Origin: Parasphingorhabdus marina DSM 22363
GTDB lineage: Bacteria; Pseudomonadota; Alphaproteobacteria; Sphingomonadales; Sphingomonadaceae
Length of the DNA: 64,000 nucleotides
Reading direction: 5' to 3'
Assembly: GCF_900128895.1 (NCBI RefSeq)
Contig: NZ_FSQW01000001.1
Coordinates: forward strand, 248,001 to 312,000
The notes under the pieces were generated by a model, which worked only from the letters and a program-made list of their open reading frames with translations, had not been told where the DNA came from and searched no databases. Positions 34,360 to 43,784 of the stretch are shown piece by piece (within the stretch, counting starts at the first letter, position 1; each line of letters begins with the position of its first letter). Both the position numbers and the translations under genes were made by a program.

Positions 34360-35571
34360 TCAGGTTTCCACGAAAAGTTCAGGCCGGCGAAAGGCCGCCA
34401 GCGCCGCATCCAGCTCACGCGCCCTGGCCAGCACGCCAGCATCATTCCCGGCGGCGCCCACCAGCTGTACGGCCACGGGCAATCCATCCGCCGTCATTCC
34501 GGATGGAATGGTCACGGATGGCAGTCCGGCGATATTGGCTAGACAGGTAAAATCTGCCTGATTGGCCGGAGCCCTGTCGGCATGCGGAAAGGCCGCCTGT
34601 GGGGCGGTCGGCATCAGCAGGGCCGTGCCAGGCGCGATAGCGCTGTGCAAAGCATCGCTGACCTCGGTCAGGATGCGCCGGTCCTCGGCCAGATCCCCGG
34701 CGCCGCGCTTCGGGCCGTAGGTCAGCAAATGCCGGAGTTGTTCTGACAATCCGTCCGGATTGGTGGCGAGCATATCCGCCAGTTCCCGGGACAGGCCAAG
34801 CGAAGACATGATGAAGCCGGCGAAGCGAATTCGGGACAGATCATGCGGCAGGGACAGGGTCGCATCTGCACCACAGGCCGTCGTGGCTGCTTCATAGCCT
34901 TCGCGGACGGCCGGTTCGCATTCCACACCGCCAAGACCATCCAACAATACAATATTATCAATGACTTGACTGTCATCATAGCCGTCCACCAGAACCTGTG
35001 AACAAGCGTCCAGTACGTCCAGCGATTGCGCCAGTGGGCCGATGCTGTCGAGCGATGGATCGACAATCTCAAGCCCCTCCTGACTAACCGAACCACGGGT
35101 CGGTTTCAGGCCGTATATCCCGCAATAAGCGGCCGGTATCCGGACCGATCCCATCGTGTCGGTGCCCAGCGCTGCATCACACAGACCTGCAGCAACGGCC
35201 GCCCCGCTGCCACCCGACGAGCCGCCCGGCGTATAGCCAATCCGGTGCGGGTTCTGGGTCGCTCCGAAAAACGGATTGTCGGTCTTGGCGCCGAGTGCTG
35301 CCTCTTCCATGTTGAGCGTGCCGATAATCGCGGCACCCGCCTCGCGCAGTGCCGCGACAGCCGGCGCATCCTGTTCGGCTGTCCGGTCGGCAAAACCCTC
35401 GATACCCGCGGTCCATTTCATTCCGCGCACCGCGATATTGGCCTTCACGCCAATCGTCAGATCCGCCAGCGGACCCTCTCCGGATGTCGCATCCGGATCC
35501 AGTTCCGTGAAGGCGTTGAGCGCCGTATTGGCCGCGTCGAGATCATCCCGGTTGATCATGCCGTCCGTCAT
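34360..35571 (-). CDS. amidase-signature-family hydrolase
   Basis: A 403-residue amidase-signature enzyme. The Ser-cis-Ser-Lys triad is visible: Lys43 in GVKANIAVRG, cis-Ser118 in PGGSSGGS and nucleophile Ser142 in GTDTMGSVRIPA. The common GGS before the nucleophile is MGS here. It hydrolyses a linear amide to acid plus ammonia or amine. The start at 35571 is fixed by ATGA overlap with the upstream ligase; about 50 extra residues of a longer frame are shadow sequence. Confidence 0.9.
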   Translation of the reverse strand: MTDGMINRDDLDAANTALNAFTELDPDATSGEGPLADLTIGVKANIAVRGMKWTAGIEGFADRTAEQDAPAVAALREAGAAIIGTLNMEEAALGAKTDNPFFGATQNPHRIGYTPGGSSGGSGAAVAAGLCDAALGTDTMGSVRIPAAYCGIYGLKPTRGSVSQEGLEIVDPSLDSIGPLAQSLDVLDACSQVLVDGYDDSQVIDNIVLLDGLGGVECEPAVREGYEAATTACGADATLSLPHDLSRIRFAGFIMSSLGLSRELADMLATNPDGLSEQLRHLLTYGPKRGAGDLAEDRRILTEVSDALHSAIAPGTALLMPTAPQAAFPHADRAPANQADFTCLANIAGLPSVTIPSGMTADGLPVAVQLVGAAGNDAGVLARARELDAALAAFRRPELFVET

Positions 35572-36929
35572 ACGCCCCGTTTGTCGATCAGGCGAATCGG
35601 TTTCTGCCTTGTGTCGATTTCGGTTTCCTTTGCCGTGTCCCCGGCTCCGACCAGAGTGACACCCACCTCGATACCAAGACCCTTGCGAAGAAGGTCGGCG
35701 AGCGCCGCCTGATCTCCCGTATCCCGGCATTCCAGTGTGACATGCATGTCATCGCGCCCGGCATCGTCACGCGTCACGTGACAGACATATTCTCCGGTCA
35801 GCTCACTGCGACCCTCGATGATCGCCCCGATCGCATGCGGAAAAATGTTGATGCCGCGCAGCTTGACCATATTGTCGCTGCGGCCCTTGAAACCGGTAAT
35901 CCGCTTGAACACCATGCCGGTCTGGTTGCTGCTGGTGATTTCCTCGGTAATGTCATGGGTGTTGAACCGGATACAGGGCGCGATATCGTCCTTGAACAGG
36001 CAGGTCACCACCATGTCGCCTGTCTCTCCCGGTGCCACCGGATCGCCGCTGTCGACATCGAGCAGTTCGAGATATTGTGCGTCTTCCCAGACATACATGC
36101 CGTCCCGTTCCGGCCCCTCGCCGGCAATCGATCCGGTATCGCCGACGCCATACCAGTCATAGGCTTTCGCACCGTGCCAGGCGGCTTCGGTCGAGGCTCG
36201 ATCCTCGGTGCCGAGATGGCCGATGATCATCTTCAGCTGAATCTTGTCGAACAACTCCTCGGTGGCGGCCGTGTCCGCCAGCTTGCGGATATAGTCGACA
36301 AAGCCGACCATGCAGGTGACCCCAAAATCCGCCATTAGATTGACCTGATTGATCGACCGGGTTTCGATCCCGGTTCCGGCGCTGAGGAACAGGGCGTTGG
36401 TGAAATGGGTAACGGCTTCGCGGATATAATGACCGCCATTGATCATGCCATGGCCATAGACCGACTGGACCACATCATCGCTGCCCAGGCCCATCCAGCG
36501 GTACATGCGGCCGACCAGAAGATTGGTAATCTCGCGCCCCTTCGGCCCGAACATCAGCGGCTGCGGCCGCCCGGTGGTGCCGCTGGTGGTGTGGAACACG
36601 ACCGGCGTGTTCCCGCGCCCGTCAAAGTCGCCATAGGGCGGAAAGGCATTGACCGAGGCCATCAGGTCGGACTTGTCATAGACCGGCAGCCTGGTGATAT
36701 CGGCCAGCCCGCCAATATCGCCAGGTTCAATGCCCTGCTCGCCCCAGAGGCGCTGATAGAAAGGGATCTGCCAGCCGCGCTGCATCAGCTTGCGGAACTG
36801 CCTGTCTTGCACCGCGTAGAGCTCATCGCGCGACATGGCCGTGTAGCGGCGGACAAATTCGTCGCCGACCGGATACTGGTCGAGCATCTCTCTGGCATCA
36901 AAAGTCTCAAAATAGGTCGGAAATGTCAT
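35568..36929 (-). CDS. phenylacetate-CoA-ligase-like AMP-forming acyl-CoA synthetase
   Basis: A 453-residue ANL-superfamily enzyme with the PaaK layout: an ATP loop HTTSGTTGRPQPL near residue 113, then WYGVGDTGSIAGEGPERDGMYVWED (the adenine-binding segment) and RSDNMVKLRGINIFPHAI, a close match to the PaaK signature GRSDDMLKIRGVNVFP. It should activate a carboxylic acid as its CoA thioester. The substrate need not be aromatic. Flanked by amidase and MmgE/PrpD genes with ATGA overlaps. Confidence 0.88.
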   Translation of the reverse strand: MTFPTYFETFDAREMLDQYPVGDEFVRRYTAMSRDELYAVQDRQFRKLMQRGWQIPFYQRLWGEQGIEPGDIGGLADITRLPVYDKSDLMASVNAFPPYGDFDGRGNTPVVFHTTSGTTGRPQPLMFGPKGREITNLLVGRMYRWMGLGSDDVVQSVYGHGMINGGHYIREAVTHFTNALFLSAGTGIETRSINQVNLMADFGVTCMVGFVDYIRKLADTAATEELFDKIQLKMIIGHLGTEDRASTEAAWHGAKAYDWYGVGDTGSIAGEGPERDGMYVWEDAQYLELLDVDSGDPVAPGETGDMVVTCLFKDDIAPCIRFNTHDITEEITSSNQTGMVFKRITGFKGRSDNMVKLRGINIFPHAIGAIIEGRSELTGEYVCHVTRDDAGRDDMHVTLECRDTGDQAALADLLRKGLGIEVGVTLVGAGDTAKETEIDTRQKPIRLIDKRGV

Positions 36930-38233
36930 GGGGACTCCGTGGCATAGGCAAGTGGATTGTCAAAAATTCGGGCATCGCAACCGGCCGCGGCAAGACTGCG
37001 GGCGAGATCGCGCTTGGACCGGGTCTGGGCGTCGGACATCGGCGCCACCGGGCTGCCGAGATTGGCTTCGATGATTTCGGTCAGACCAAAACCTGCGGTC
37101 GATCTGATCGTGAGCTGCTGAGGGGCCAGCGCATTGTGATCCGGATTGTCATCAATACGCACCGACACCTTCTCGCCCAGAGCCATCAGGGCCGGATCGG
37201 CAAAGTGTTCGGGCGTAAAACAGCGCGGATCAATAATCCCGTCGCGCAACATGAGCGGTACAAGGAAAGGCAGGCACAACCGGGCATAGGCGGGTGTCAT
37301 ATCCCGCTTGTACGGCCTCCCGACCAGCCGGTGAATCAGCGGCGGGGCGGCGATTTCGATCGACTCGACATCGGCCGGTTCCAGCGCGTCGTCACGCAAC
37401 AGATTGTCGATCGCACCCAATATTCCATGGCTGGCACGACCGGACGGGAAAGGCTTGATGCTGACCTCTTCGATCAGCCAGCGCTGGCCAAGGCCTGCAA
37501 CATAACCCGACAAATCCCCGGGTTCGATCAGCTGGAAATAGCCAAACGGGCCTTCCAGTACATCATGTGGACCGTTCATCCCGGCCTTGACCAGATCGAC
37601 GGCGGCAATGGCGGCCCGGGCGGCATTGGCGATCTGCAAAGGCAGCGCAATTGACGCCTCGACATGTGCCTGCATGGTGCCCGCTGCCTGCGAATAGGCG
37701 AGACCCATGACGTCGGCGAACTGTTCAGATGACAGCCCCTCCAGCCGGGCCGCAGCCAGTGCGGCCCCGATGACACCGGCCGTGGCAGGCCGGAAAAAAC
37801 TCATGGCTCCACTGGCTGAAACCCCCAGACCGCTGGCGATATCGACGCCCACGGCGAGCGCAGTCAGAAAGGCCGCCTCATCGCATCCGTTCCTGCGGTC
37901 CGCGCTCGCCAGCAAGGCCGCAGTAACCACCGACATGGCGTGCACCACCGCCGGTTCATGAACCGCATCCCATTCAAGACAGTGGATCGCGAAGCCGTTG
38001 AACCAGGCCGCAGAGGGCGCTGGCAGGCGCTCGTCCAGTCCGAGAAGTCGCGCTTCATCGCCCTGTCCCCAGCCGCGAACGGCATCCAGCATCGCCTGTG
38101 CCTCATCCGAAGCCGCGCCGGCTGCCCCACCGGCCAATGTGTCTGCAAAAAGACGCTGCGCCGCAGCGATGGTGCTGTCCGGCAAGATATGTTCAGCCGC
38201 AGCGAAGGCCAGAATGTCCTGCGTCGCGCTCAT
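36926..38233 (-). CDS. MmgE/PrpD family protein, copy A
   Basis: A 435-residue protein of the 2-methylcitrate dehydratase/aconitate decarboxylase/iminodisuccinate epimerase superfamily. Conserved marks are FNGFAIHCLEWDAVHEP (active-site His-x-x-Glu-x-Asp region) and IKPFPSGRASHGIL, corresponding to KPYPSCRxxH. Such enzymes dehydrate, decarboxylate or epimerise branched polycarboxylates. It is immediately downstream of, and overlaps, a second MmgE/PrpD gene; the two sequences differ clearly, so they may form a heteromer or catalyse successive steps. Confidence 0.85.
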   Translation of the reverse strand: MSATQDILAFAAAEHILPDSTIAAAQRLFADTLAGGAAGAASDEAQAMLDAVRGWGQGDEARLLGLDERLPAPSAAWFNGFAIHCLEWDAVHEPAVVHAMSVVTAALLASADRRNGCDEAAFLTALAVGVDIASGLGVSASGAMSFFRPATAGVIGAALAAARLEGLSSEQFADVMGLAYSQAAGTMQAHVEASIALPLQIANAARAAIAAVDLVKAGMNGPHDVLEGPFGYFQLIEPGDLSGYVAGLGQRWLIEEVSIKPFPSGRASHGILGAIDNLLRDDALEPADVESIEIAAPPLIHRLVGRPYKRDMTPAYARLCLPFLVPLMLRDGIIDPRCFTPEHFADPALMALGEKVSVRIDDNPDHNALAPQQLTIRSTAGFGLTEIIEANLGSPVAPMSDAQTRSKRDLARSLAAAGCDARIFDNPLAYATESP

Positions 38234-39474
38234 GACAGCCAGTCCTCCAGCATGGCATGGATCGCCCGCACATCATCGCCGTCCAGCGCCAGTTCGATAG
38301 CACGGTCCGCTTCGCATTCAGCTAGTCCGCCCCAGGCGATCAATGCCCGGGCCTTGGCAATCACGCCATCGCGGGACAGCGGCCGTTCGGGATCACCGAG
38401 CGTGTCGACCAGCTCCACAGTCTCTCCAGCGCAGGTTACCCTCGCGCCATAGTGATCGGGATAGCGCGCGGTGATGTCCCGGTTTTCCGCGACGCTGACC
38501 CGGCTGCGATCCGATGCCATGGCGGATATCGCCTCCGATTCGAAATCGACCAGCTGCGGCACACCGCGTGTCGCCACCAGCGCCACCGCGTGCTGCAACG
38601 AGAATTTGGCATCCAACACGGTTTCCGGATCGGGCCGGTCGCAAAAGGTGATGGCATCGGCATAGGTCTCGACCTGGATTTCGCCATCGAGGTGACCAAG
38701 CTTTGCCTTGAGTTCCAGCGCCGCATCAATCGCAGGGTGGGCATGGCGGCAGGCGCCCCAGGGCTTGAAGCTCACATCGTGGATCCGCCACTGATCCGGA
38801 AAGGTCATGGGTTTGGGGTTTTTGCAGGTGGCGGCATAGAGGCCCTGCGGACCCTCGAGGATGAAGCGGGGGCCGGTCGCGCCATGACTTGCATAAAACC
38901 CCGCGCTACCGCCCGTCGTCAGGACATTTGCCGTATGCCATTGCTTTGTCATTCCGGACTCATGGCGCATTTGCCAAAGCCCGCCCGTTACAGATCCGGC
39001 AAGCCCCATCGCGGATGTCAGAACCTCCGGCTCACCCCCAAACAGATCGGCGACCGCCGCTGCCGCGCCAAAATTTCCTGCGGTCGATGTGTTATGGAAA
39101 AATGCATAATGGTGCTGATCAAATGTTGAACCAATGGCGATCGTCGTTTCATAGCCACGAACAGCGGCATTCAGGACATCTTCCATCCGGTAATCGAGAC
39201 CGACGACAAGCGCGGGCCATATCACCGGCCCCGGATGGAGAATCGATGACCTGTGGATATCATCCATCTCAAGCACATTTCCCAGCCAGGCGCAGTTGCT
39301 CGCATTATTGGCTTCCTGATAATTTTTTTGCAGGGCTGCAACTTCACTCTCCCGTGCTCCCGCCACACAGCCCAGCCAGTCCAGCAAATGCAGTCTCGCC
39401 CGCTGCCGGGTGGCTTCGTCCACGGGACGCAAAAGATGCGTGGCCAATTTCTCGGTCAGGCTCTCTTGCGTCAT
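38230..39474 (-). CDS. MmgE/PrpD family protein, copy B
   Basis: A 414-residue MmgE/PrpD protein: RLHLLDWLGCVAGA at the N-terminus, GNVLEMDDIHRSSILHPG (active-site region) and VSFKPWGACRHAHPAIDAAL (the KP-x-x-x-CR-x-x-H loop). Its ATG lies 26 bases from the divergent GntR start codon, with the operator between and over that codon, so it heads the leftward operon 39474-31175. Confidence 0.85.
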   Translation of the reverse strand: MTQESLTEKLATHLLRPVDEATRQRARLHLLDWLGCVAGARESEVAALQKNYQEANNASNCAWLGNVLEMDDIHRSSILHPGPVIWPALVVGLDYRMEDVLNAAVRGYETTIAIGSTFDQHHYAFFHNTSTAGNFGAAAAVADLFGGEPEVLTSAMGLAGSVTGGLWQMRHESGMTKQWHTANVLTTGGSAGFYASHGATGPRFILEGPQGLYAATCKNPKPMTFPDQWRIHDVSFKPWGACRHAHPAIDAALELKAKLGHLDGEIQVETYADAITFCDRPDPETVLDAKFSLQHAVALVATRGVPQLVDFESEAISAMASDRSRVSVAENRDITARYPDHYGARVTCAGETVELVDTLGDPERPLSRDGVIAKARALIAWGGLAECEADRAIELALDGDDVRAIHAMLEDWLS

Positions 39475-39497
39475 GAGTCCGCGCCCCTTAAGACAGC

Positions 39498-39515
39498 CAT
39501 ATGTCCGGACAAAAA
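39498..39515. promoter_or_regulatory. GntR-regulon operator, site 5, over the regulator start codon
   Basis: The core TGTCCGGACA (39502-39511) has an AT-rich right arm but an imperfect left arm (CATA for AATT). It covers codons 1-4 of the GntR gene (ATG TCC GGA CAA), so bound repressor would block both the regulator and the divergent MmgE/PrpD operon. No ribosome site is visible between. Confidence 0.75.
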
Positions 39516-40250
39516 ACGACCACTGCCAAAAAACAGCCGCGCTATCTTGTGCTTGCCGATGAATTGCGGGAGGCGGTGCTGCGCGGAGACTATCCCGATC
39601 CTGGGGATTTTCCGACCGAATCCGTGCTCTGCAAAAAATATGATGTCAGCCGGTTCACGGTCCGGGAAGCCTTGCGCAAACTGACGTCTGAAGGTCTGAT
39701 CGCCCGCAAACGCGGTTCGGGAACCGTGGTCCAGCCGGCTACCGCTCGCGCCGGCGCGCTGCACCAGCCGCTGAGCAATGTCGGCGAGATTCTCCAATAT
39801 GCGCGCGACACCACGATCAGCTTTGAACAGCTGGAAGCGCAGGAGATCCCGAAGAAAATTGCCGAACAGATCGGGATCAGCCCGAAGCGCAAATGGTTCG
39901 TCTTCCACGGCAAGCGGCTGAAACCGGGACGCAAGCGCCCGATCGCCATCACCGTCGCCTGGGTCAGTCCTGATCTGAAAGACACGGTCAGACAGATCGA
40001 TGTCGAGGGTGCAACGCTGTTCAAGCAGATCGAGGAATATGGGAAGATCACGGTCACGCGCGTGACCCAGGATATTCAGGCGATCGCCGCCGCGCCCCAT
40101 TTTGCCGACAATCTGGGCATAGAGGAAGGCGATCCGGTGCTGCGCATATTGCGCTGCTATTACGACCAGAATGACCGCCTGTTCGAGATTTCGGCGAGCT
40201 ATCATCCCGGGGAACGCTTTGCCTATTCGATGCATATCGAGGTCGACTGA
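39501..40250 (+). CDS. GntR-family regulator, HutC type; likely master regulator of the TTGTCCGGACAA regulon
   Basis: A 249-residue transcription factor. Residues about 12-78 form the GntR winged helix-turn-helix (LADELREAVLRGDY, DFPTESVLCKKYDVSRFTVREALRKLTSEGLIARKRGSGTVV); residues about 95-245 form a UTRA-type ligand domain (HQPLSNVGEILQYA, ILRCYYDQNDRLFEISASYHPGERFAYSM). It is the only regulator in the 16.7-64 kb block and its start codon lies within one copy of the repeated palindrome. GntR proteins often bind TTGT-N-ACAA-type sites, which fits. With no clear ribosome site the message may be leaderless. The ligand is probably a pathway acid. Confidence 0.9.
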   Translation: MSGQKTTTAKKQPRYLVLADELREAVLRGDYPDPGDFPTESVLCKKYDVSRFTVREALRKLTSEGLIARKRGSGTVVQPATARAGALHQPLSNVGEILQYARDTTISFEQLEAQEIPKKIAEQIGISPKRKWFVFHGKRLKPGRKRPIAITVAWVSPDLKDTVRQIDVEGATLFKQIEEYGKITVTRVTQDIQAIAAAPHFADNLGIEEGDPVLRILRCYYDQNDRLFEISASYHPGERFAYSMHIEVD

Positions 40251-40258
40251 ACCGGCCG

Positions 40259-41341
40259 TCATTCCGGCAGCTCCGGAGAATCTGTCACTTGCCAGGGGTC
40301 TTCTGAGCGAAAGGCAAATGACGGGCCGATCTGATGGGCACCGTCGGCTTCGACCAGCAGGCCCTTTTCCTTGACAAAATCCTGATCCAGCGCCTCACGG
40401 AAATCCAGCACGGGCGAAAAGGCGACATCCTTGTCGGCAAACCATTTTACCCATTCGTCTCGCGTTCGGCTCGCAAATGTCTCGCGCAGGAACGCGATCA
40501 GCGGTGCTTGCGGCGGGCCGGCTTCCAGTTCGGCCAGTGGCAACAGATCGAGCCGGTCGAGCGCCGTCAGCAGGTTCTTCGCGAATTTTACTTCCCGGGC
40601 CCCCAGCACCACATGCCGGTCATCCGCCGTGCGATAGACCTGATAAAAGGCCGCGCCACCGAGCGAGCGCTGGCTTTGCGATACGGGTGGCGGACCGCCA
40701 CTGATCGCCCCGCCAGCGATATGCGCGCACCAGGGCAGCATCGAATCAAACATGGCAATGTCGACATAGTCGCCCTTGCCGGTCTTTTCTCGGCCAATCA
40801 GCGCCATCAGCACGGCCGAAAGACCGTTCAGTCCTGCCGCCATGTCCGCCGACGGCACGCCGGGGACAACCGGCATGCCATCCGTGCCGTCATTCACCGA
40901 AAGAAAACCCGACAGCGCCTGGACCGCGAGATCATGGGCCGGGTGATGGGCCATTTCTCCTTCCTGACCGAAGGCGGAAATCGAGCAATAGACAATCGCG
41001 GGATTTCTCGCCGCCACTGCTTCATAGTCAAATCCCAGCCGTTTCATGACCCCGGGCCGAAAGCCCTCAATCATCACATCCGCATCCGCCAGCAGATCCC
41101 ATAGCCGTTCGCGCCCGGTATCGGATTTCAGGTCGAGTGCTTCCGCCTGCTTGCCCCGATTGAGGTTGCGGAACCAGACCGACTGGCCCGCTTCCATCGG
41201 TTCCATCTGTCGTGCCGGATCACCTGCGGGTGGCTCCACCTTGATGACCTCTGCTCCATGATCAGCCATCATCATGCTGAGCATCGGGCCCGGCAGGAAC
41301 AGCGAGAGGTCGATGACCTTTATGCCGGAAAGCTTGCCCAT
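40259..41341 (-). CDS. CaiB/BaiF-type CoA transferase, copy 1
   Basis: A 360-residue class III CoA transferase: GIKVIDLSLFLPGPMLSMMMADHGAEVIKVEPPAGD is the N-terminal hallmark and SADMAAGLNGLSAVLMAL contains the catalytic Asp. It moves CoA between carboxylic acids, usually from succinyl-CoA. It lies last in a unit with a MaoC hydratase and CitE-like lyase, the same trio used for itaconate or mesaconate breakdown. The ATG at 41341 is preferred to a TTG at 41353. Confidence 0.88.
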   Translation of the reverse strand: MGKLSGIKVIDLSLFLPGPMLSMMMADHGAEVIKVEPPAGDPARQMEPMEAGQSVWFRNLNRGKQAEALDLKSDTGRERLWDLLADADVMIEGFRPGVMKRLGFDYEAVAARNPAIVYCSISAFGQEGEMAHHPAHDLAVQALSGFLSVNDGTDGMPVVPGVPSADMAAGLNGLSAVLMALIGREKTGKGDYVDIAMFDSMLPWCAHIAGGAISGGPPPVSQSQRSLGGAAFYQVYRTADDRHVVLGAREVKFAKNLLTALDRLDLLPLAELEAGPPQAPLIAFLRETFASRTRDEWVKWFADKDVAFSPVLDFREALDQDFVKEKGLLVEADGAHQIGPSFAFRSEDPWQVTDSPELPE

Positions 41342-41345
41342 CGGT

Positions 41346-42560
41346 TCACACAATTCCGTCGGCGCGCAACGCCGCTATTGCATCATCATCATAGCCCAGA
41401 TCACCGAGGATCGCATCGCTGTCCTGCCCCAGCAGCGGGCCGGCCCTGTTGGGCAGCCGTTCACCATTGAGCTTGATCGGGCTCGACAACACATCCATTT
41501 CGTCACGGTCCGGGTGGCTGATCGTCTGACGCATGCCGATGGTTTCGAGCCACGGGCTGTCGAGCGCTTGATCGAGCTGATAGACCGGCGCTACCGGGAC
41601 ATGACCTTCGAGCAGCGTCTGCCAGTGCGCCATCGAGTGTTCCGCAAAAATCGCATTGAGCATTTCCGACAGGGCCGGACGATTGTCGAGCCGTTTCGCT
41701 GGCGTATCGAAACGGGGATCGGCGATCAGCTCCGGATGGCCGATTTTATCACACAGGATCGGCCAGAATTTGGGGATCTGGGCCATGACAAACAGCCACC
41801 CGTCGGTGGCCTTGAACATCTGGCTGGGGGTCGCCGAGGGATGGGCTCCGTTTGGCGCGCGTCCGGTAATGTCATTCTCGTTCATGTACCAGAGCGCGGG
41901 GTAGCTGGTCTGATGCACCGCTGCGGAGAGCAGGTCGACATCCACGTCACAGCCCTCGCCGGAGCGCTGCGCGTCGAGCAATGCGGCGAGCAATCCCACG
42001 GCCATTTGCGTGCCCGACATGAAGTCGACCATCGACAGGCCGAAGCGCACCGGGGGGCCATCCGGATCGCCGGTGAGGGCGCAAAAGCCGGCCTCGGCCT
42101 GCATCAGATAGTCATAGCCGGGCCATTTCGCGCGCGCATTGTCGCGCCCATAGGCCGACACATGGGCACAGACGATGGCCGGATTGACCGCCTTCAGCGC
42201 CGCGTAATCGAGACCGATCTTCGCCGGGACATCGCCGCGCAGATTATTGGCCATAACGTGGGATTCCCGCACCAGCTGGTGGAGGATTGCAATGCCCTTT
42301 TCGCTGCGCAGGTCGAGCGTCAGCGAACGCTTGTTGAGATTGAAACTCTGGAAGTAGAGGCTTTCCTGTTCCCGCAGCCAGTGCGGTCCGACATGGCGCG
42401 CCGTGTCGCCACCTTTGGGCGGTTCGATCTTGATGACCTCGGCGCCCATCTGGGCGAGAAACATCGTGCCATAGGGCCCGGCCCCATATTGTTCTGCCGA
42501 AAGGACCCGAAAACCCTTGAGGGGCTGTTTTGCGCTCAAGCCGGATTCCTTTTCACCCAT
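41346..42560 (-). CDS. CaiB/BaiF-type CoA transferase, copy 2
   Basis: A 404-residue class III CoA transferase: VLSAEQYGAGPYGTMFLAQMGAEVIKIEPP and the catalytic Asp in GLSMVDFMSGTQMAVGLLAAL. It differs substantially from copy 1 and is probably specific for a different acid or acceptor; the two may alternatively form a heterodimer. The ATG at 42560 lies 25 bases inside the acyl-CoA dehydrogenase gene. Confidence 0.88.
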   Translation of the reverse strand: MGEKESGLSAKQPLKGFRVLSAEQYGAGPYGTMFLAQMGAEVIKIEPPKGGDTARHVGPHWLREQESLYFQSFNLNKRSLTLDLRSEKGIAILHQLVRESHVMANNLRGDVPAKIGLDYAALKAVNPAIVCAHVSAYGRDNARAKWPGYDYLMQAEAGFCALTGDPDGPPVRFGLSMVDFMSGTQMAVGLLAALLDAQRSGEGCDVDVDLLSAAVHQTSYPALWYMNENDITGRAPNGAHPSATPSQMFKATDGWLFVMAQIPKFWPILCDKIGHPELIADPRFDTPAKRLDNRPALSEMLNAIFAEHSMAHWQTLLEGHVPVAPVYQLDQALDSPWLETIGMRQTISHPDRDEMDVLSSPIKLNGERLPNRAGPLLGQDSDAILGDLGYDDDAIAALRADGIV

Positions 42561-43729
42561 TGTTTCGAAATGATCATGCGCTGCATCTCATTCGTCCCCT
42601 CACCGATACACATCAGCAGCGCATCGCGATAATAGCGTTCAATCTCATATTCCTTGGAATAGGCATAGCCACCATGGATCCGCATCGCCTCCTCGGAATT
42701 GCGCACGGCGGATTCAGAGGCGAAATATTTGGCCATCCCCGCTTCCATGTCGCAGCGTTCACCGCGGTCGTAGGCTTTGGCAGCATCCATGGTCAGCAGT
42801 TCGGATGCCCGGGCACGGGTGACCATCTCGCCCAGTTTCAGCTGGATCGCCTGGTGATCGGAAATCGGCTTGCCCATGGTTTCCCGCAACTGGGCATATT
42901 CGGTGGCCAGCCGCAAGGACCCCTGAGCCAGCCCGACGCCCCGCGCCGCTACATTGATCCGTCCAAGTTCGAGACCGCCGGTCGCCTGGAAAAAGCCTTT
43001 GCCTTCCACGCCGCCGATTAGATGATCGGCGGGAATGCGATAATTGTCGAAAATCAGCTCGGCACTGTCGATCGACTTGTAGCCGAGTTTTTCAAATTTC
43101 TTTCCGACAGTGAACCCTTCGCCCTTTGGCGCAATCATCAGGCTCATGCCCTTGTAGCGCGGTTCGGCAGCCGGGTCGGTTTTGACAAGCAGCGCGAAGC
43201 ATTCGCCCTTGATCCCGTTGGAGATCCAGGTCTTGGTCCCGTTGATGACATAGTCATCTCCATCCCGCTTCGCGACGGTGCGGATTGCCTGGAGATCGGT
43301 TCCCGCATTGGGCTCGGTCAGCGCCAGTCCCCCGCGAATTTCGCCGGTGGCGAATTTGGGGAGCCATTTCTGTTTCTGGTCTTCGGTGCCAAAGCGCTCG
43401 ACGGCAGCGGCCATGATCAGATGGGAATTGAAAATCCCGGTGATCGCCATCCAGTAGGAGGAAATATAGGTGACTATCTTCGCATAGGTCGTCGCCGGCA
43501 GGCCCAGGCCGCCATATTCCTGACCGATCGTGGCGCCAAACAGACCCATCTCGGCCATCTGGTCCACCAGTTTTTCCGGCCAGATATCCCCATGGTCATG
43601 TTCCATGACGACCGGTTTCACTTCGCCTTCAACCCATTTCTCGATGGCATCCATAAAGGCGCGCTCGTCCTCCGGATCAATTGTCCGCGGAACAAATTCC
43701 TCCGTTGGAATTTCCACTGCACTGGCCAT
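42536..43729 (-). CDS. acyl-CoA dehydrogenase
   Basis: A 397-residue FAD acyl-CoA dehydrogenase with LALTEPNAGTDLQAIRT (flavin/substrate loop), TKTWISNG, QLRETMGKPISDHQAIQ, and C-terminal RIHGGYAYSKEYEIERYYRDALLMCIGEGTNEMQ, where Glu in EGT is at the catalytic position of MCAD-type enzymes. The ATG at 43729 has GGAG upstream. Between CoA transferases and a MaoC hydratase it would introduce a double bond, for example methylsuccinyl-CoA to mesaconyl-CoA; that substrate is inference. Confidence 0.9.
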   Translation of the reverse strand: MASAVEIPTEEFVPRTIDPEDERAFMDAIEKWVEGEVKPVVMEHDHGDIWPEKLVDQMAEMGLFGATIGQEYGGLGLPATTYAKIVTYISSYWMAITGIFNSHLIMAAAVERFGTEDQKQKWLPKFATGEIRGGLALTEPNAGTDLQAIRTVAKRDGDDYVINGTKTWISNGIKGECFALLVKTDPAAEPRYKGMSLMIAPKGEGFTVGKKFEKLGYKSIDSAELIFDNYRIPADHLIGGVEGKGFFQATGGLELGRINVAARGVGLAQGSLRLATEYAQLRETMGKPISDHQAIQLKLGEMVTRARASELLTMDAAKAYDRGERCDMEAGMAKYFASESAVRNSEEAMRIHGGYAYSKEYEIERYYRDALLMCIGEGTNEMQRMIISKQWVKRNPA

Positions 43730-43784
43730 TGTCTTGCTCCAATATTTTCGCCGCCGCACCATAGCGGCCGGCTGTTCACTCAAT

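Noticed and set aside
41274-42632. 452-codon plus-strand frame
   Set aside because: Exact antisense shadow of the CaiB-type CoA transferase at 41346-42560; composition is Arg/His-rich and has no domain.
43681-43695. TTGTCCGCGGAACAA, operator-like
   Set aside because: Spacing and centre differ from the consensus, and it lies within the acyl-CoA dehydrogenase coding region with no unit starting there.
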